In this document: positions 1 to 9,116 of the stretch, in pieces
Position numbering within the stretch: position 1 is the stretch's first letter
How the letters are laid out: every line of letters starts with the position of its first letter
Assembly (NCBI GenBank): GCA_963795835.1
Contig: CAWCJC010000007.1
Location: forward strand, 124,001 to 188,000
Direction: 5' to 3'
DNA: 64,000 bases
Source: JALYXI01 sp963795835
Lineage (GTDB): Bacteria > Acidobacteriota > Terriglobia > Bryobacterales > Bryobacteraceae
Notes under the pieces: model-generated
Databases searched by the model: none
Seen by the model: only the letters and a program-made list of their open reading frames with translations
Told to the model about the DNA's origin: nothing
Made by a program: the position numbers and the translations under genes

Positions 1-2136
1 CGCTGACCAGCCACCGTGCTCAAAAGACAACAGGCCGTGAAAGTGGTGCACGGAGAAAATATCTCCAGTTGGGCGGCGGGAAACTGGGTCCAGCCTTCGG
101 CCCCAGACACAAGAGTACCCATCCACGTCGGAAGTGAAGTACAAGCTTTGTCCGTCCGGCGACCATTGCGCATAGTCGTCCGGGGACACTTCCGCCACCT
201 GAACCCAGGACTCCTGTGGAACCGGCTTCTGTCCGTCCAGCGGCGCCACCGCTATGCGGCCCCGATTCTGATCGGTACGAATCGTGAAACTCACCCACCG
301 GCCGTCGGGCGAAAAACGTGCATAAATTATATGGTGGGTGGGGTGCCGAAGAAGCTGAGTACGCTGGTGCGAAGCCAAGTCGAGGTTATCGACCCCATAA
401 GGATTGCCTCCGAACACCAATATTGATTTTTCATCGACTGACCAGTCCGTTGCTCGCAAGCAGCCTTCACAGACTCTCTCTGGCACGCCCCCAAGGGCCG
501 AAACATACACCACGCGTTTGTCCTTTTCGTAAGCCGAAAACGCCACGCGGCTCCCGGATGCATTGCTCACGGGGTAGCCTTGCACCAACGGGGAGGGGGC
601 AACGCTTGTTTCCTGCCCTGTCGCCAGTTCCCGCATGCGAATGTTCCCCGGACCGAACAGGTCGGAGAGATACGCCAGATAGCGGCGATCGCCAGAGAGC
701 GATGGATTTTTGTGCACGGCTCTGTCCTCGCCGATCCGTTCCATCCCGCCCCGGAACATTCCCCGGTTCAAGTCCAAAGGCAGCAACCAGATGTCTTGTC
801 TGGTTTCAATGCTTGTGAACACAACATTGCCGTCGGCGCAGGTCGGATCGACTTCGTTCCCGGAGCCAGTCGTGAGCCTTCTGAGCAAACCGCTTACCGC
901 ACCGGTTCGCGGTGATACCGCGACTTGCCAAAGGTCCGCCACATCGCCACTGGACCTTGAGAAAACAACCTGATTACCGTCAGCCAACCAGCACCCAGGA
1001 ATAGGGATGTTGGGAACAGGTGTTAACCGAGTTTGAGTGATTGGCATCATGGCTCCGCGCAGCGCCCGGTAGGCACCCGTTCTGACCGACTCGTGCCCGT
1101 CGGGCGCGACTACCCACCAGTCAATACCCGCGTTTTCGAAGGCGGTTGGAGCTGCATATCCGACGACCAATAAGTACTTGCCATCTGGAGACCAGATAGG
1201 ATTTCGTGCCGAGGCAAGTTTTGCCCCGACGCGTCGCGGCACTCCGCCCGCCGCAGGCACCACCCACACTGCTCCACTGCCAGGCACCGAGGTCGCAACG
1301 CTCTGCGCACCCACCCAATACGCCACTTGTGAACCGTCAGGTGAGTACTTGGGATCGAATCCGGCTCTTGCCAGCAGGCGGGCCGGTCCCCCGAAGGTGG
1401 AAATCACATAGATACCGCCGCCGTCCCGGCCCGAACGGAATACGATCTTCGAGCCGTCCGGTGAAAAATCCGGCATGGTGTTGCCGGTCCCATCCAAAGT
1501 CAAACGGATCGGCTGGCCTCCGCCCACATGCCTGAGATACAAGTCTTGCGCATCGCCTAGCCCGGAAACGGAAGAGTAAGCTAACAGCTTTCCGTCGCGC
1601 GATAGCGCCGGCGTACCGGAGTAACCATCGTCGGAGGTAAGCCGGACCAACTTCCACTGCGGCGTAGACGCCGGCATATGGAAGAGCCAACCCGCCGCAA
1701 AAGCAGCCAAGCAGGCCGCCCCCGAGATAAGCCACCACGAAGCCCGGAGACTCTGTCGCCGCGGCATATCGAGCCGGCCGGCCTCCGGCGCCCGAGTGGG
1801 AGCGGAGGCCATGGTTCCGATGAAGCGGTATCCGCGGCCAGGAACAGTCTCGATGTACCGGGAGTTCTCCGCCGAATCTGACAGTGCCCGGCGCAGTTTA
1901 TTCATGGCGGCATTCAGACCGTGTTCGAAATCAACAAGTGTCCCATCAGCCCAAATCTGTTTGCGTAACTCTTCCCTGGTGACCACTTTGCCCGGACATT
2001 CGATTAAGATCTGCAGAATTTGGAGAGGTTGGCCTGAGATCCGGAGACGAACTCCATGCTTGCGCAGTTCGCCCGCTTCGGCATCGAGTTCGAAATGGCC
2101 GAAAACTTTGCGTGCGCTTGGGTAATCGGTCGCCAT
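1..2136 (-). CDS. Winged-helix transcriptional regulator with TM segment and TolB-like propeller (3' end outside window)
   Basis: The start is the ATG at 2136 (protein begins MATDYPSARKVFGHFELD) and the frame stays open to the window edge, giving about 712 residues. Residues 1-105 form an OmpR/PhoB-type winged helix, with VVTREELRKQIW, a recognition helix around NAAMNKLRRALSD and the wing motif YIETVPGRGYRF. A single membrane helix follows (about 130-155, SWWLISGAACLAAFAAGWLF). The rest is a WD40/TolB propeller with repeated blades such as LSRDGKLLAYSS, FSPDGSKIVF, YSPDGSQVAYW and WSPDGKYLLVV. The layout is that of CadC-like one-component regulators, common in Solibacter-type Acidobacteria: DNA-binding domain inside, propeller outside. 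The ligand and target genes cannot be told from sequence. Confidence 0.9.
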   Translation of the reverse strand, partial: MATDYPSARKVFGHFELDAEAGELRKHGVRLRISGQPLQILQILIECPGKVVTREELRKQIWADGTLVDFEHGLNAAMNKLRRALSDSAENSRYIETVPGRGYRFIGTMASAPTRAPEAGRLDMPRRQSLRASWWLISGAACLAAFAAGWLFHMPASTPQWKLVRLTSDDGYSGTPALSRDGKLLAYSSVSGLGDAQDLYLRHVGGGQPIRLTLDGTGNTMPDFSPDGSKIVFRSGRDGGGIYVISTFGGPARLLARAGFDPKYSPDGSQVAYWVGAQSVATSVPGSGAVWVVPAAGGVPRRVGAKLASARNPIWSPDGKYLLVVGYAAPTAFENAGIDWWVVAPDGHESVRTGAYRALRGAMMPITQTRLTPVPNIPIPGCWLADGNQVVFSRSSGDVADLWQVAVSPRTGAVSGLLRRLTTGSGNEVDPTCADGNVVFTSIETRQDIWLLPLDLNRGMFRGGMERIGEDRAVHKNPSLSGDRRYLAYLSDLFGPGNIRMRELATGQETSVAPSPLVQGYPVSNASGSRVAFSAYEKDKRVVYVSALGGVPERVCEGCLRATDWSVDEKSILVFGGNPYGVDNLDLASHQRTQLLRHPTHHIIYARFSPDGRWVSFTIRTDQNRGRIAVAPLDGQKPVPQESWVQVAEVSPDDYAQWSPDGQSLYFTSDVDGYSCVWGRRLDPVSRRPTGDIFSVHHFHGLLSFEHGGWSA

Positions 2137-2349
2137 AAATAGCGCGTGGAACGAATTCTAGCATGGGCACCGCGCGATGATGCGAGCGCATATCTGCAAA
2201 AGGATCAAGTAGTTAGGCGATGAGGCGCATCCTACCTTGCGACTACCCAAAAGGCATTGCGACGAGTGCTCCACCCATTTAAAGTCACGTAAGCCGCTGA
2301 CGCCGGAAACGGCCGTCCGCTGCAATAAGCAGTTTCGAGGAAAAAGAAA

Positions 2350-2940
2350 ATGCACAAACAACTAGGGCAGCACTTCCTGATGGTGGCATTGGCAGTCTCT
2401 CCCGCACCGGTTATATACGGCGCTGCAATTGACAGCTTAGTCCTGGCGCCTAGCGGTCCAGACACCGTCTTTACAATTGCAGGTAAGTACGCTCCTGCTA
2501 CGCCTACTACCGCCTACAGCTCTCCGAACACCGCTTATTCGCTAAAATTCACACTCCCAACGACCCCATCCTTCTTAGACTTCTCGGATCCCGTTGGAGC
2601 TTTCGGACTCGAAACGAGCGTGATACTAAACGGTATCGTCTTCCCTAACAGCCAGGCTGTATTCTTTGACACGGACCTTGGAGGCGGTCTCGCGGTCTGC
2701 CTGAGTCAAGCGTGCAATCCGAACTCACCTGTTTCACCCGAATGGGACATTTTGGGTGATCAGCTTTTTATGGGTTCAGTGGACGCACCGACTTTTGTCT
2801 CCGGCGCGAAAGGCTTCGATCCGGTTCTAAGCTCGTATAACATCACTGCTCCAGTGCCCGAGCCGGCCACCTTCATGTTCGGAGGAATTGGAATCAGTAT
2901 TTGCGCTCTCTTGAAGCGGCGGAGGCGTTTTACCGAGTAG
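2350..2940 (+). CDS. PEP-CTERM sorting-domain secreted protein
   Basis: A 196-residue protein with an N-terminal signal peptide (to about residue 25, ending near IYGAA). Its C-terminal tripartite tail is VPEPATFMFGG, a hydrophobic helix, then a basic end (LKRRRR). This is the exosortase-recognised PEP-CTERM signal, so the protein should be cut and anchored or exported by an EpsH-type exosortase. The middle is a low-complexity beta-rich region with no family I recognise. A purine-rich GAGGAAAAAG lies just upstream of the ATG. No exosortase gene is in the window. The 213 bases upstream hold no gene I can support. Confidence 0.85.
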   Translation: MHKQLGQHFLMVALAVSPAPVIYGAAIDSLVLAPSGPDTVFTIAGKYAPATPTTAYSSPNTAYSLKFTLPTTPSFLDFSDPVGAFGLETSVILNGIVFPNSQAVFFDTDLGGGLAVCLSQACNPNSPVSPEWDILGDQLFMGSVDAPTFVSGAKGFDPVLSSYNITAPVPEPATFMFGGIGISICALLKRRRRFTE

Positions 2941-3070
2941 TGTGACACCATTGGCACGGGTTACAAAATTCCTGTGGTCGGTTCGGCCCCCGCAGATTGG
3001 CAACGAACCAAGCGCATTCAAACTTCACGGCAGGTCGGGTTTGCGAAGTAAACCTGACAAGTACCCGCGA

Positions 3071-3330
3071 TTAGTCCGGAAGGGGCGAGTTAGCCGCCCG
3101 TGAAACCGTAAGCCGTTTCTTAAGGTTCAATCCCAGCTTGTCATTGACTGCGTACCGCAGCTTTTGTTTGCATCCTAGATAGTACTCGGTGGTTTGGATC
3201 GAAACGTGTCCCAACAGAAACTGGATTTGATCGAGTTCTCCACCCGCAAGATGACAAAGCCTGGCGCCGGTGCGCAGGAATCGGCTGCTTCGAAGGCGAC
3301 TCTGCGAACCGCAGCGAGGCGAGGATTGAT
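3071..3330 (-). pseudogene. Tyrosine recombinase (phage integrase) C-terminal remnant
   Basis: The minus-strand frame contains ARLCHLAGGELDQIQFLLGH, then SIQTTEYYLGCKQ and a short tail. This matches the end of a tyrosine recombinase catalytic domain: the LLGH box histidine and the YYLG nucleophile tyrosine are present. The HxLR box just before is decayed (SRFLRTGARLCH instead of an HDLRRT-like motif). The N-terminal domain and the first catalytic arginine cannot be found in any frame to about 3480. It is a dead fragment and suggests that a mobile element once ended here. The flanking stretches 2941-3070 and 3331-3579 hold nothing else I can support. Confidence 0.6.
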
Positions 3331-3579
3331 CGTTCGTGATTTCGACATGGCCCCAGCCTCCTTGGCCGGTGCCAATTAGAATCAACCAAACTCTGCCTTA
3401 CGCCTTCAATCACAGGCGTCGGCACTTGTCCGACCTGGCGCAGCCTCATTCGTGATTGGGCTCGACCGCGCGGCACGTGGTGCGCCAGAATGGCTCGGAG
3501 GCCGCCGACGGCACTGAGGGGCGGAACGGATTCGTCCTCCCGCCCCTAAACTCTCAACTGCTGAAACATCTTTCGGAAT

Positions 3580-4038
3580 TCAATCCCTGCCCGTGGAGAT
3601 CCTGTGGCCGATTCGGGTGACGACGGTGCCGGGCACGGTCTCGATGGCCTGAAACTCGTTGAAGTTGTCAGCGATCGCGAAGAAGAGGGTCACGGTGGGA
3701 TTAGGGGCGGGTGTCAGCAGGGTCATGGTGCCGGTGCAATCGGCATTGACCGTGTAGGTGCCCGACAGGGTAATGTGGAAGATGTTGCCGTTGGCGCTCG
3801 CGGTGAAGGTGGTGCTGGTCGCGCCCTTACCGTCAAAGGTCTGGGTGCCGACTTCGGCGAACGGGGCCGCGGCGCCGCTGGCCGACACGTTGAATCCCGT
3901 GCCGGTGTAGGTGAAGGTACCTTTCAGACTGGCGACTGAGCATGCCCTCTCCTCGGCCATTGCTGCGGGCGCACCCATAACAGCAAATGCCGCGACGGCG
4001 GCGATCGTGAACGTTTTAGCGATGGAACTGCATTTCAT
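3580..4038 (-). CDS. Small secreted protein of unknown function
   Basis: I chose the ATG at 4038 (MKCSSIAKTFTIAAVAAF) because AGGAG lies 7 bases upstream on the minus strand; the longer frame upstream has no signal peptide. The 152-residue product has a clear signal peptide cut near APAAMAEE. The mature part is rich in Thr, Gly and Ala, with LKGTFTYTGTGFN and FDGKGATSTTFTASANG repeats, and looks like a beta-sandwich exported protein. Similar short proteins are common in Acidobacteria, but I recognise no named family or function. Confidence 0.75.
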   Translation of the reverse strand: MKCSSIAKTFTIAAVAAFAVMGAPAAMAEERACSVASLKGTFTYTGTGFNVSASGAAAPFAEVGTQTFDGKGATSTTFTASANGNIFHITLSGTYTVNADCTGTMTLLTPAPNPTVTLFFAIADNFNEFQAIETVPGTVVTRIGHRISTGRD

Positions 4039-4163
4039 GGCGTATCTCCTGTTTAGTCGGGGGCCGGTTCGATTCCGTCCCACCTGCCACGAATAAGGAA
4101 TCGCGCCGGTGCAGGTTACAGGGCTTGGGGCGAAGGTCGTAGAATCGTCTCTGCAACTTCCAA

Positions 4164-5717
4164 ATGATCTGGTGCCCCCAATGCAGCAAGGTGGTAGATG
4201 CCACCGATCCCGGTGGGCTCTGCCCGCAATGTCTGATTCTCGGCGCTTTCCAAAGCTCTTTGGGCGGAGGAGAGTCGGGTACGGAGACCATTTCTCCGGC
4301 AGGTGGTGCGGAGGACGACTTTGGCCGTTACCGAATACTTCGAGCGCTGGGGGAAGGCGGCATGGGAACCGTGTACCTGGCGGAACAGCAGGAGCCGATT
4401 CGGAGGCATGTGGCTCTCAAGGTTGTCAAGCTCGGGATGGATACGGTGCAGGTGCTGGCCCGTTTCCATAACGAGCGTCAGGCGCTCGCCATTATGGATC
4501 ACCCGAACATCGCGCGGATCTACGATGCGGGCACGACTGTCAAAGGGCGGCCTTACTTCGTCATGGAGTACATCGCCGGAGCGCCAATTACTCAGTACTG
4601 CGATGCAAAGCGGATGGCGACCCGGGAGCGGCTTTCGCTGCTGCTGGCGGTCTGCCGCGCCGTTCAGCATGCCCATCGAAAAGGGGTAATCCACCGGGAC
4701 CTCAAGCCATCAAACGTGCTGGTGAGTGAGCAGGACGGCAGTCCGGTTCCCAAGGTAATCGACTTCGGCATCGCGAAGGCTACGGATAAATGGGCGGTAG
4801 AGAACACGCTGCTGACGCAGTTCGGACAGATCATCGGCACACCGGAGTACACCAGTCCCGAGCAGGCGGATACGCTAACGGGAAAAATCGATGGGCAATC
4901 TGATGTTTACTCGCTGGGCGTGATCCTGTATGAACTTCTGGTCGGAGCGGTGCCGTTTGAGACGGCCACGCTGCGCAATGCCGGGTTGGCGGAGATGCTG
5001 CGGATTCTTCGCGAGGAGAAAGCGCCGCCGCTGCCGAGGAAACTCACATCGCTCGGCGCGGCCGCAACCGAAATTGCCGCGCGCCGCCGGACCGACCCGG
5101 TTTCGCTGCAACGCGAAGTGAGCGGTGATTTGAACTCGGTCGCCATGAAGGCCCTCGAGAAGACACGAGAGCTACGCTATGGGTCGGTGGCGGACCTTGC
5201 AGCAGATCTTCAACAGTACCTGGACCACAGACCGGTGCTGGCGGCGCCGCCCGGTCGCGTGTACCGGACGCGCAAATTCCTACGGAGGCATAGGCTGGCG
5301 GCTGCCGGCGCGGTTGCCGGGCTTGGATTCATCGCTTTGGGCGGTGCGACGATCTGGTTATTTACGCACCACGATCCTTCGGTGGGAGCGGGAGTGAAAG
5401 ACAAGCACACGATTGTTTTGGCGGAGTTTGGGAATACCACGCGCGATGCGGGATACGATGGAGCGCTGCGCCAGATCCTGGCGGCTCAATTGGGGAATTC
5501 CCCCAGCCTGGCACTGATTCCCGATGCACGCGTGACCCAGACCTTGCACCTCATGATGCGCGCCCTCGGATACGATGCTCACGCCCGCGATTGCAGCCGA
5601 GGTCTGCGAGCGCGGCGGCAGCGCCGCGGTGGTGGAGGGATCGGTCACCGGCGTGGGAAGCGAGTACGCCCTGGACATGCGCGCACGCAAGTGCCAGACA
5701 GGAGAGATTCTGGATGA
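4164..5717 (+). CDS. Ser/Thr protein kinase, membrane-anchored (N-terminal part of a kinase-TPR protein)
   Basis: Residues 4-23 hold two CxxC knuckles (CPQC...CPQC), a possible zinc ribbon. The kinase domain follows: glycine loop GEGGMGTVY (about 63-71), catalytic Lys in VALKVVK (86), HRDLKPSN (177-184), DFG (200-202) and GTPEYTSPEQ. A membrane helix lies near 375-400 (AAAGAVAGLGFIALGGATIW), then an extracellular part starting KHTIVLAEFGNTT. That last motif normally leads, in one frame, into a TPR domain. Here the frame changes by one base near 5565-5575 and the TPR part continues in the frame of the next entry; the kinase frame then runs into a stop at 5715. Deleting one base (for example from the GG at 5568) restores a single protein of about 1020 residues. 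I regard it as one gene with a sequence error or a recent mutation. Confidence 0.88.
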   Translation: MIWCPQCSKVVDATDPGGLCPQCLILGAFQSSLGGGESGTETISPAGGAEDDFGRYRILRALGEGGMGTVYLAEQQEPIRRHVALKVVKLGMDTVQVLARFHNERQALAIMDHPNIARIYDAGTTVKGRPYFVMEYIAGAPITQYCDAKRMATRERLSLLLAVCRAVQHAHRKGVIHRDLKPSNVLVSEQDGSPVPKVIDFGIAKATDKWAVENTLLTQFGQIIGTPEYTSPEQADTLTGKIDGQSDVYSLGVILYELLVGAVPFETATLRNAGLAEMLRILREEKAPPLPRKLTSLGAAATEIAARRRTDPVSLQREVSGDLNSVAMKALEKTRELRYGSVADLAADLQQYLDHRPVLAAPPGRVYRTRKFLRRHRLAAAGAVAGLGFIALGGATIWLFTHHDPSVGAGVKDKHTIVLAEFGNTTRDAGYDGALRQILAAQLGNSPSLALIPDARVTQTLHLMMRALGYDAHARDCSRGLRARRQRRGGGGIGHRRGKRVRPGHARTQVPDRRDSG

Positions 5718-7233
5718 AGAGCACTCGCCGGCCGTCCCCAAGGCGGAGGTCTCCAGGGTGCTGGGGCAAATGGCCGGACGGTTCGGGGCGCGCCTGGGGA
5801 AATCGCTCCCCAAAGAGGCGAACGATCCCAGTTTGCACGTGGATGTGACCACGCCATCGTTGGAGGCATGGCGGTCTTACAGCGCCGCGATGAAGGCTGC
5901 CGAGACGAAGTCATTGGGAACGGAGACACGGTCCCTCTTGAGGCGTGCGATCGAAATCGATGCGAAGTTTGCGATGGCGTATGCGCAGCTAGGTCTAAGC
6001 GATATCGAGACAGCGCCAGTGAATGTCGCGAAGGCTTATGAACTGCGAGACCAGGTGAGCGAGTGGGAGAACTTCTTCATCACGTTCAATTACCACAGAC
6101 AGCTGACGGGCGATCTGGAACTGGCGCGACAGACCCTGGAAGCGTGGGTTCAGAGGTATCCCGAGGCTGTGGAGGCTCACGGGCTCCTGTCGGCCTTCAC
6201 ATCCCAGGCTCTGGGACACTACGCGAAGGCGGTGGACGAAGGTCAGAAGTCTACTCAACTGGATCCGATGTTCTCTATTGGATACGTCAACACGGCTTGG
6301 GCGTATGTGTATCAGGATCGTCTGGCGGAAGCTGAGGCCGTGTTTCAGAAGGCGGCGGCCCGCAAGATCGACGTGGTTGAGCTCTCACTGTGCCGTTACT
6401 ACGTTTCTTTTCTCAAGGGCGACAGGGCGGCCATGGAAAGGGAGATGATCTACCGGAACACCAAGTTCAATGCGCAGGGACACTTCGCGCAGCAGGAGGC
6501 TGCGACGCTGGCCTGCCAGGGACGCTGGAAAGAGGCGGCGCGGCGATGGGATCAGGCGGTGATTTTGGCTCGGCAGGGAAGATTCCTGGAGCGGGCGGCT
6601 ATGTTTCAAGGCGCTCGCGCGGTGTGGAATGTGATGTTCGGGGTTCGCGAAGAGGCGCGAAAGAACTCGGCGGAAGCGTTGTCTATTTATCGAAGCCGGG
6701 ATGCCGATTATGCGCCCGCGTTGACGCTGGCGCTTCTGGGCAATACGAATGAGGCGCAGAAGATCGGGGCCGAACTCGAAAAGCGATTTCCCGATTACAC
6801 CTCGGTGCAGTTTAGCTATTTGCCCGTGCTACGTGGGCTGGACAGCATTCATCGCGGCGACCCGAAAGGGGCCGTCGAGATGACCCAACGGGCCGCTACC
6901 TACGAATTTGCTGTCCCGGGCACAGCCTATTACAGCGGATCCTTTTTGGGAGCTCTGTTCCCTGTCTACGTTCGAGGACTTGCTCTCGCTCAGATGGGCC
7001 GGCATCCCGAGGCAGCGGCCGAGTTTCAAAAGATTGTGGATCACCCAGGGATGACCATGAACGAGCCGGTGGGACCGCTTGCGCGGCTGCAATTGGCTAG
7101 AGCGTTGGCTGCTTCCGGAGATCGCGCAAAATCGGCCGCGGTCTACAAAGACCTCTTCTCGCTATGGAAAGATGCCGATCCCGACATTCCGGTCATTCAG
7201 GAAGCTAAGGCGGAATACACCAAAACGCAATAA
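5575..7233 (+). CDS. TPR sensor region (C-terminal part of the kinase-TPR protein)
   Basis: This is the continuation of the kinase gene in the next frame. It opens with LTPAIAAEVCERGGSAAVVE and VGSEYALDMRARKCQTGEIL, the segment that follows the FGNTT motif in full-length kinases of this type. TPR-like helical pairs follow to the end, for example AMAYAQLGLSDIETAPVN, ALGHYAKAVDEGQKSTQLDP and ALAQMGRHPEAAAEFQKIV. The ATG at 5575 has no good ribosome binding site, so I do not think it is an independent start. The expected location is the periplasmic side, where TPRs would sense or bind partners. It ends 53 bases before the sigma factor gene. Confidence 0.8.
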   Translation: MLTPAIAAEVCERGGSAAVVEGSVTGVGSEYALDMRARKCQTGEILDEEHSPAVPKAEVSRVLGQMAGRFGARLGKSLPKEANDPSLHVDVTTPSLEAWRSYSAAMKAAETKSLGTETRSLLRRAIEIDAKFAMAYAQLGLSDIETAPVNVAKAYELRDQVSEWENFFITFNYHRQLTGDLELARQTLEAWVQRYPEAVEAHGLLSAFTSQALGHYAKAVDEGQKSTQLDPMFSIGYVNTAWAYVYQDRLAEAEAVFQKAAARKIDVVELSLCRYYVSFLKGDRAAMEREMIYRNTKFNAQGHFAQQEAATLACQGRWKEAARRWDQAVILARQGRFLERAAMFQGARAVWNVMFGVREEARKNSAEALSIYRSRDADYAPALTLALLGNTNEAQKIGAELEKRFPDYTSVQFSYLPVLRGLDSIHRGDPKGAVEMTQRAATYEFAVPGTAYYSGSFLGALFPVYVRGLALAQMGRHPEAAAEFQKIVDHPGMTMNEPVGPLARLQLARALAASGDRAKSAAVYKDLFSLWKDADPDIPVIQEAKAEYTKTQ

Positions 7234-7286
7234 AGCCTTGTAACCTCGAATGTCCGGATTCCTTACACTCCGCAGGGAGGCGAGAC

Positions 7287-8051
7287 ATGACTGAGAAGCC
7301 TAACGCGAACACACTTGAGGGAAGCAAGCAGTTTCCGACTACTCGATGGAGTCTGGTGGTGGCCGCAGGCGATCCCGATGTTGAGACCGCCCGGTCAGCG
7401 CTGGCGTCTTTGTGCGAGAACTACTGGTATCCGTTGTACGCCTATGTGCGGCGGCGCGGCTATACTTCCGAAGAAGCCCAGGATCTGACGCAGGAGTTTT
7501 TCGTTCGAGTGCTCGAAGGCCGGTACCTGGATCGCGCGCAACCGGAAAAAGGGCGGTTTCGAGCCTTCATCTTGAGTTCCCTGAAGTTCTTCGTTGCTGA
7601 TGAAGGAGACCGGGCACGCGCGCAGAAACGAGGGGGCGGGATGGTGCTGCCGCTCGAGTTCTTCTCGTCCAACGAAGAGCGATATCAACGGGAGCCGTCT
7701 CACGATGAGACGCCGGAGCGCATCTTCGAGCGGCGCTGGGCGCTCTCGGTACTGGGTCGAGTGATTGAGAAATTAGGGGTGGAGTTCGTGCAAGGCGGGC
7801 GCCCAGCGCATTTCGACCGCTTGAAAGTGTTTCTGCTCGGGCAGTCCGACGTGCCATATGCGGTGTTGGCGCGAGAACTGAACACGTCTGAAGGGGCGTT
7901 GAAGGTGGCGATCCACAGGCTGCGCAGGAGGTATCGGGAACTGTTTCGGCAGGAGATCGCGGATTTGGTGTCCGATCCTGCCGAAGTGGAATCCGAACTC
8001 CGGCACTTGGCTGCGGCGCTCACAAAGGATGTAGAAAGCACGAGCTTCTGA
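7287..8051 (+). CDS. ECF-family RNA polymerase sigma factor
   Basis: A 254-residue protein starting at an ATG preceded by GGGAGG. The sigma2 region is FPTTRWSLVVAAGD, then ENYWYPLYAYVRRRGYTSEE and AQDLTQEFFVRVLE. The sigma4 region is VPYAVLARELNTSEGALKVA, then IHRLRRRYRELFRQEI. This is the longer ECF type that in Acidobacteria and Planctomycetes sits beside Ser/Thr kinases, and here it follows the kinase-TPR gene on the same strand, so the two probably act in one signalling route. The last codons and the stop lie inside the left copy of a 90-bp direct repeat, so the natural C-terminus may have been altered. Confidence 0.88.
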   Translation: MTEKPNANTLEGSKQFPTTRWSLVVAAGDPDVETARSALASLCENYWYPLYAYVRRRGYTSEEAQDLTQEFFVRVLEGRYLDRAQPEKGRFRAFILSSLKFFVADEGDRARAQKRGGGMVLPLEFFSSNEERYQREPSHDETPERIFERRWALSVLGRVIEKLGVEFVQGGRPAHFDRLKVFLLGQSDVPYAVLARELNTSEGALKVAIHRLRRRYRELFRQEIADLVSDPAEVESELRHLAAALTKDVESTSF

Positions 8052-8132
8052 AAAAGCCGAGTGTGAAGGCTTTGATTGCGAGGATCAGCCAGAAATCGAC
8101 ATCGGTGGAACGGCGAGATTCGCGCGACCCGT
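8043..8132 (+). repeat. 90-bp direct repeat, left copy
   Basis: Matches 13523-13612 at 88 of 90 positions (differences at 8051 and 8061). In the right copy the sequence codes for residues 26-55 of a small protein. Here the same frame is still open but has no start, and overlaps the end of the sigma factor gene. The stretch 8133-8409 after it holds no gene I can support. Confidence 0.9.
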
Positions 8133-8409
8133 GTCGTTACCAGTGCCTTGGACTCACAACTGGCTGAGACCACTACAACTCTCTAATCGGTTTGAACATT
8201 CATCCAGTGTCAACCGAGTGAACGACGCCGTCAAGTGGTCCCTCCCCGACTCTAACTGACTCAGTTTTGTGCCGGGATAAGAGCGCAGCGACATAAGTAG
8301 ATCGTCATTTCGCCGTTACCGGCAGCCTCATTTCGCACATGCCGGGGGAACACGCTGCGCCACCTCCACTTCTTGGCGCACAGCTATGCCATCCTAATCT
8401 TTACTCAAC

Positions 8410-8790
8410 GTGAAGAGATGGATTAGCGCGTTACTGTTGGCTGCATTCAGCTTCGGGCTGAACGCGGCGGCTATATCCGCATTTCTCCACGATAAACTCC
8501 CTTCCTGTTGCCGCAATGATGGCAAGCACCACTGTCAATTAGCGCAAGCGTCTCCGGAACCGGGCAAACCCACCCTTTCGTCCTTGCGGACACAGTGCCC
8601 GTTATACCCGGCCGCGGGACAAGCCTCAACGCAACAGCTCGGCACTAGGACGAGTACAACTCAGGGCGTTTCCGTCTTCAACGCGAGAGCCATCACGTTG
8701 TCCATCCAGACCCAAGCGCCGGCCGCACACTCCAAATCTCCTGACCATCGCCGCGGTCCTCCATCGCAATCTCCCCTTTCATATTCCTGA
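8410..8790 (+). CDS. Small exported protein with CC/HHC motif (DUF2946-like)
   Basis: A 126-residue protein from a GTG start (ATG-less; begins VKRWISALLLAAFSFGLNAA). It has a hydrophobic signal or anchor segment, then LPSCCRNDGKHHCQLAQ and a Pro/Ser/Thr-rich tail. The CCR...GKHHC motif recalls the DUF2946 group of small exported proteins, often found near TonB receptors and suspected of metal binding. Naming it is tentative. It lies inside the segment bounded by the two 90-bp repeats and points toward the hydrolase-like gene and TonB receptor. Confidence 0.6.
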   Translation: MKRWISALLLAAFSFGLNAAAISAFLHDKLPSCCRNDGKHHCQLAQASPEPGKPTLSSLRTQCPLYPAAGQASTQQLGTRTSTTQGVSVFNARAITLSIQTQAPAAHSKSPDHRRGPPSQSPLSYS

Positions 8791-8929
8791 ACGCTACCTG
8801 CCTGATCGTATCTGAACCGGGCGCGCGCTCATGTTCATAGTCACGGACGTCGCCGCTGGACGCAGGTGTACTCTCCTGCAGATTACTGGCTGAAGTTGCC
8901 TCTATGCGCAGTTCTACAAGGAAAACTTA

Positions 8930-9093
8930 TGAAACGAAGGAGCTTTGATATTGGCTTGTCCGCCGATTCCGCTTGGGCAAGCCTTGCTGAAATCGCGAAA
9001 GCGCAAACCATTGGCGACCACCGGTTGGTGAGTGATTGGATACAAGTCAGCGCGCCGCGTACGTTTGCGCTGACACTCCGATGGGAAATTTAA
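8930..9093 (+). CDS. Small ORF, doubtful
   Basis: A 54-codon frame from an ATG with AAGGAAA upstream (MKRRSFDIGLSADSAWASLA). It has an acceptable start and no internal oddity, but no recognisable domain. It could be a degraded remnant ahead of the hydrolase-like gene. The gap on its left (8791-8929) shows no gene. Confidence 0.25.
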
Positions 9094-9116
9094 TCGGGCT
9101 AACCATGTGGGTCCCA

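Noticed and set aside
4060..4092. T-arm-like sequence GGTTCGATTCC with a CCA-like end upstream of the secreted protein gene
   Set aside because: The T-stem has a mismatch, the acceptor strand is one base short and no D-arm or anticodon arm can be folded, so it is not called a tRNA or attachment site.
5560..5720. Programmed ribosomal frameshift between kinase and TPR parts
   Set aside because: No slippery heptamer or downstream hairpin is seen; the same +1 pattern recurs in unrelated genes, so sequence error is likelier.
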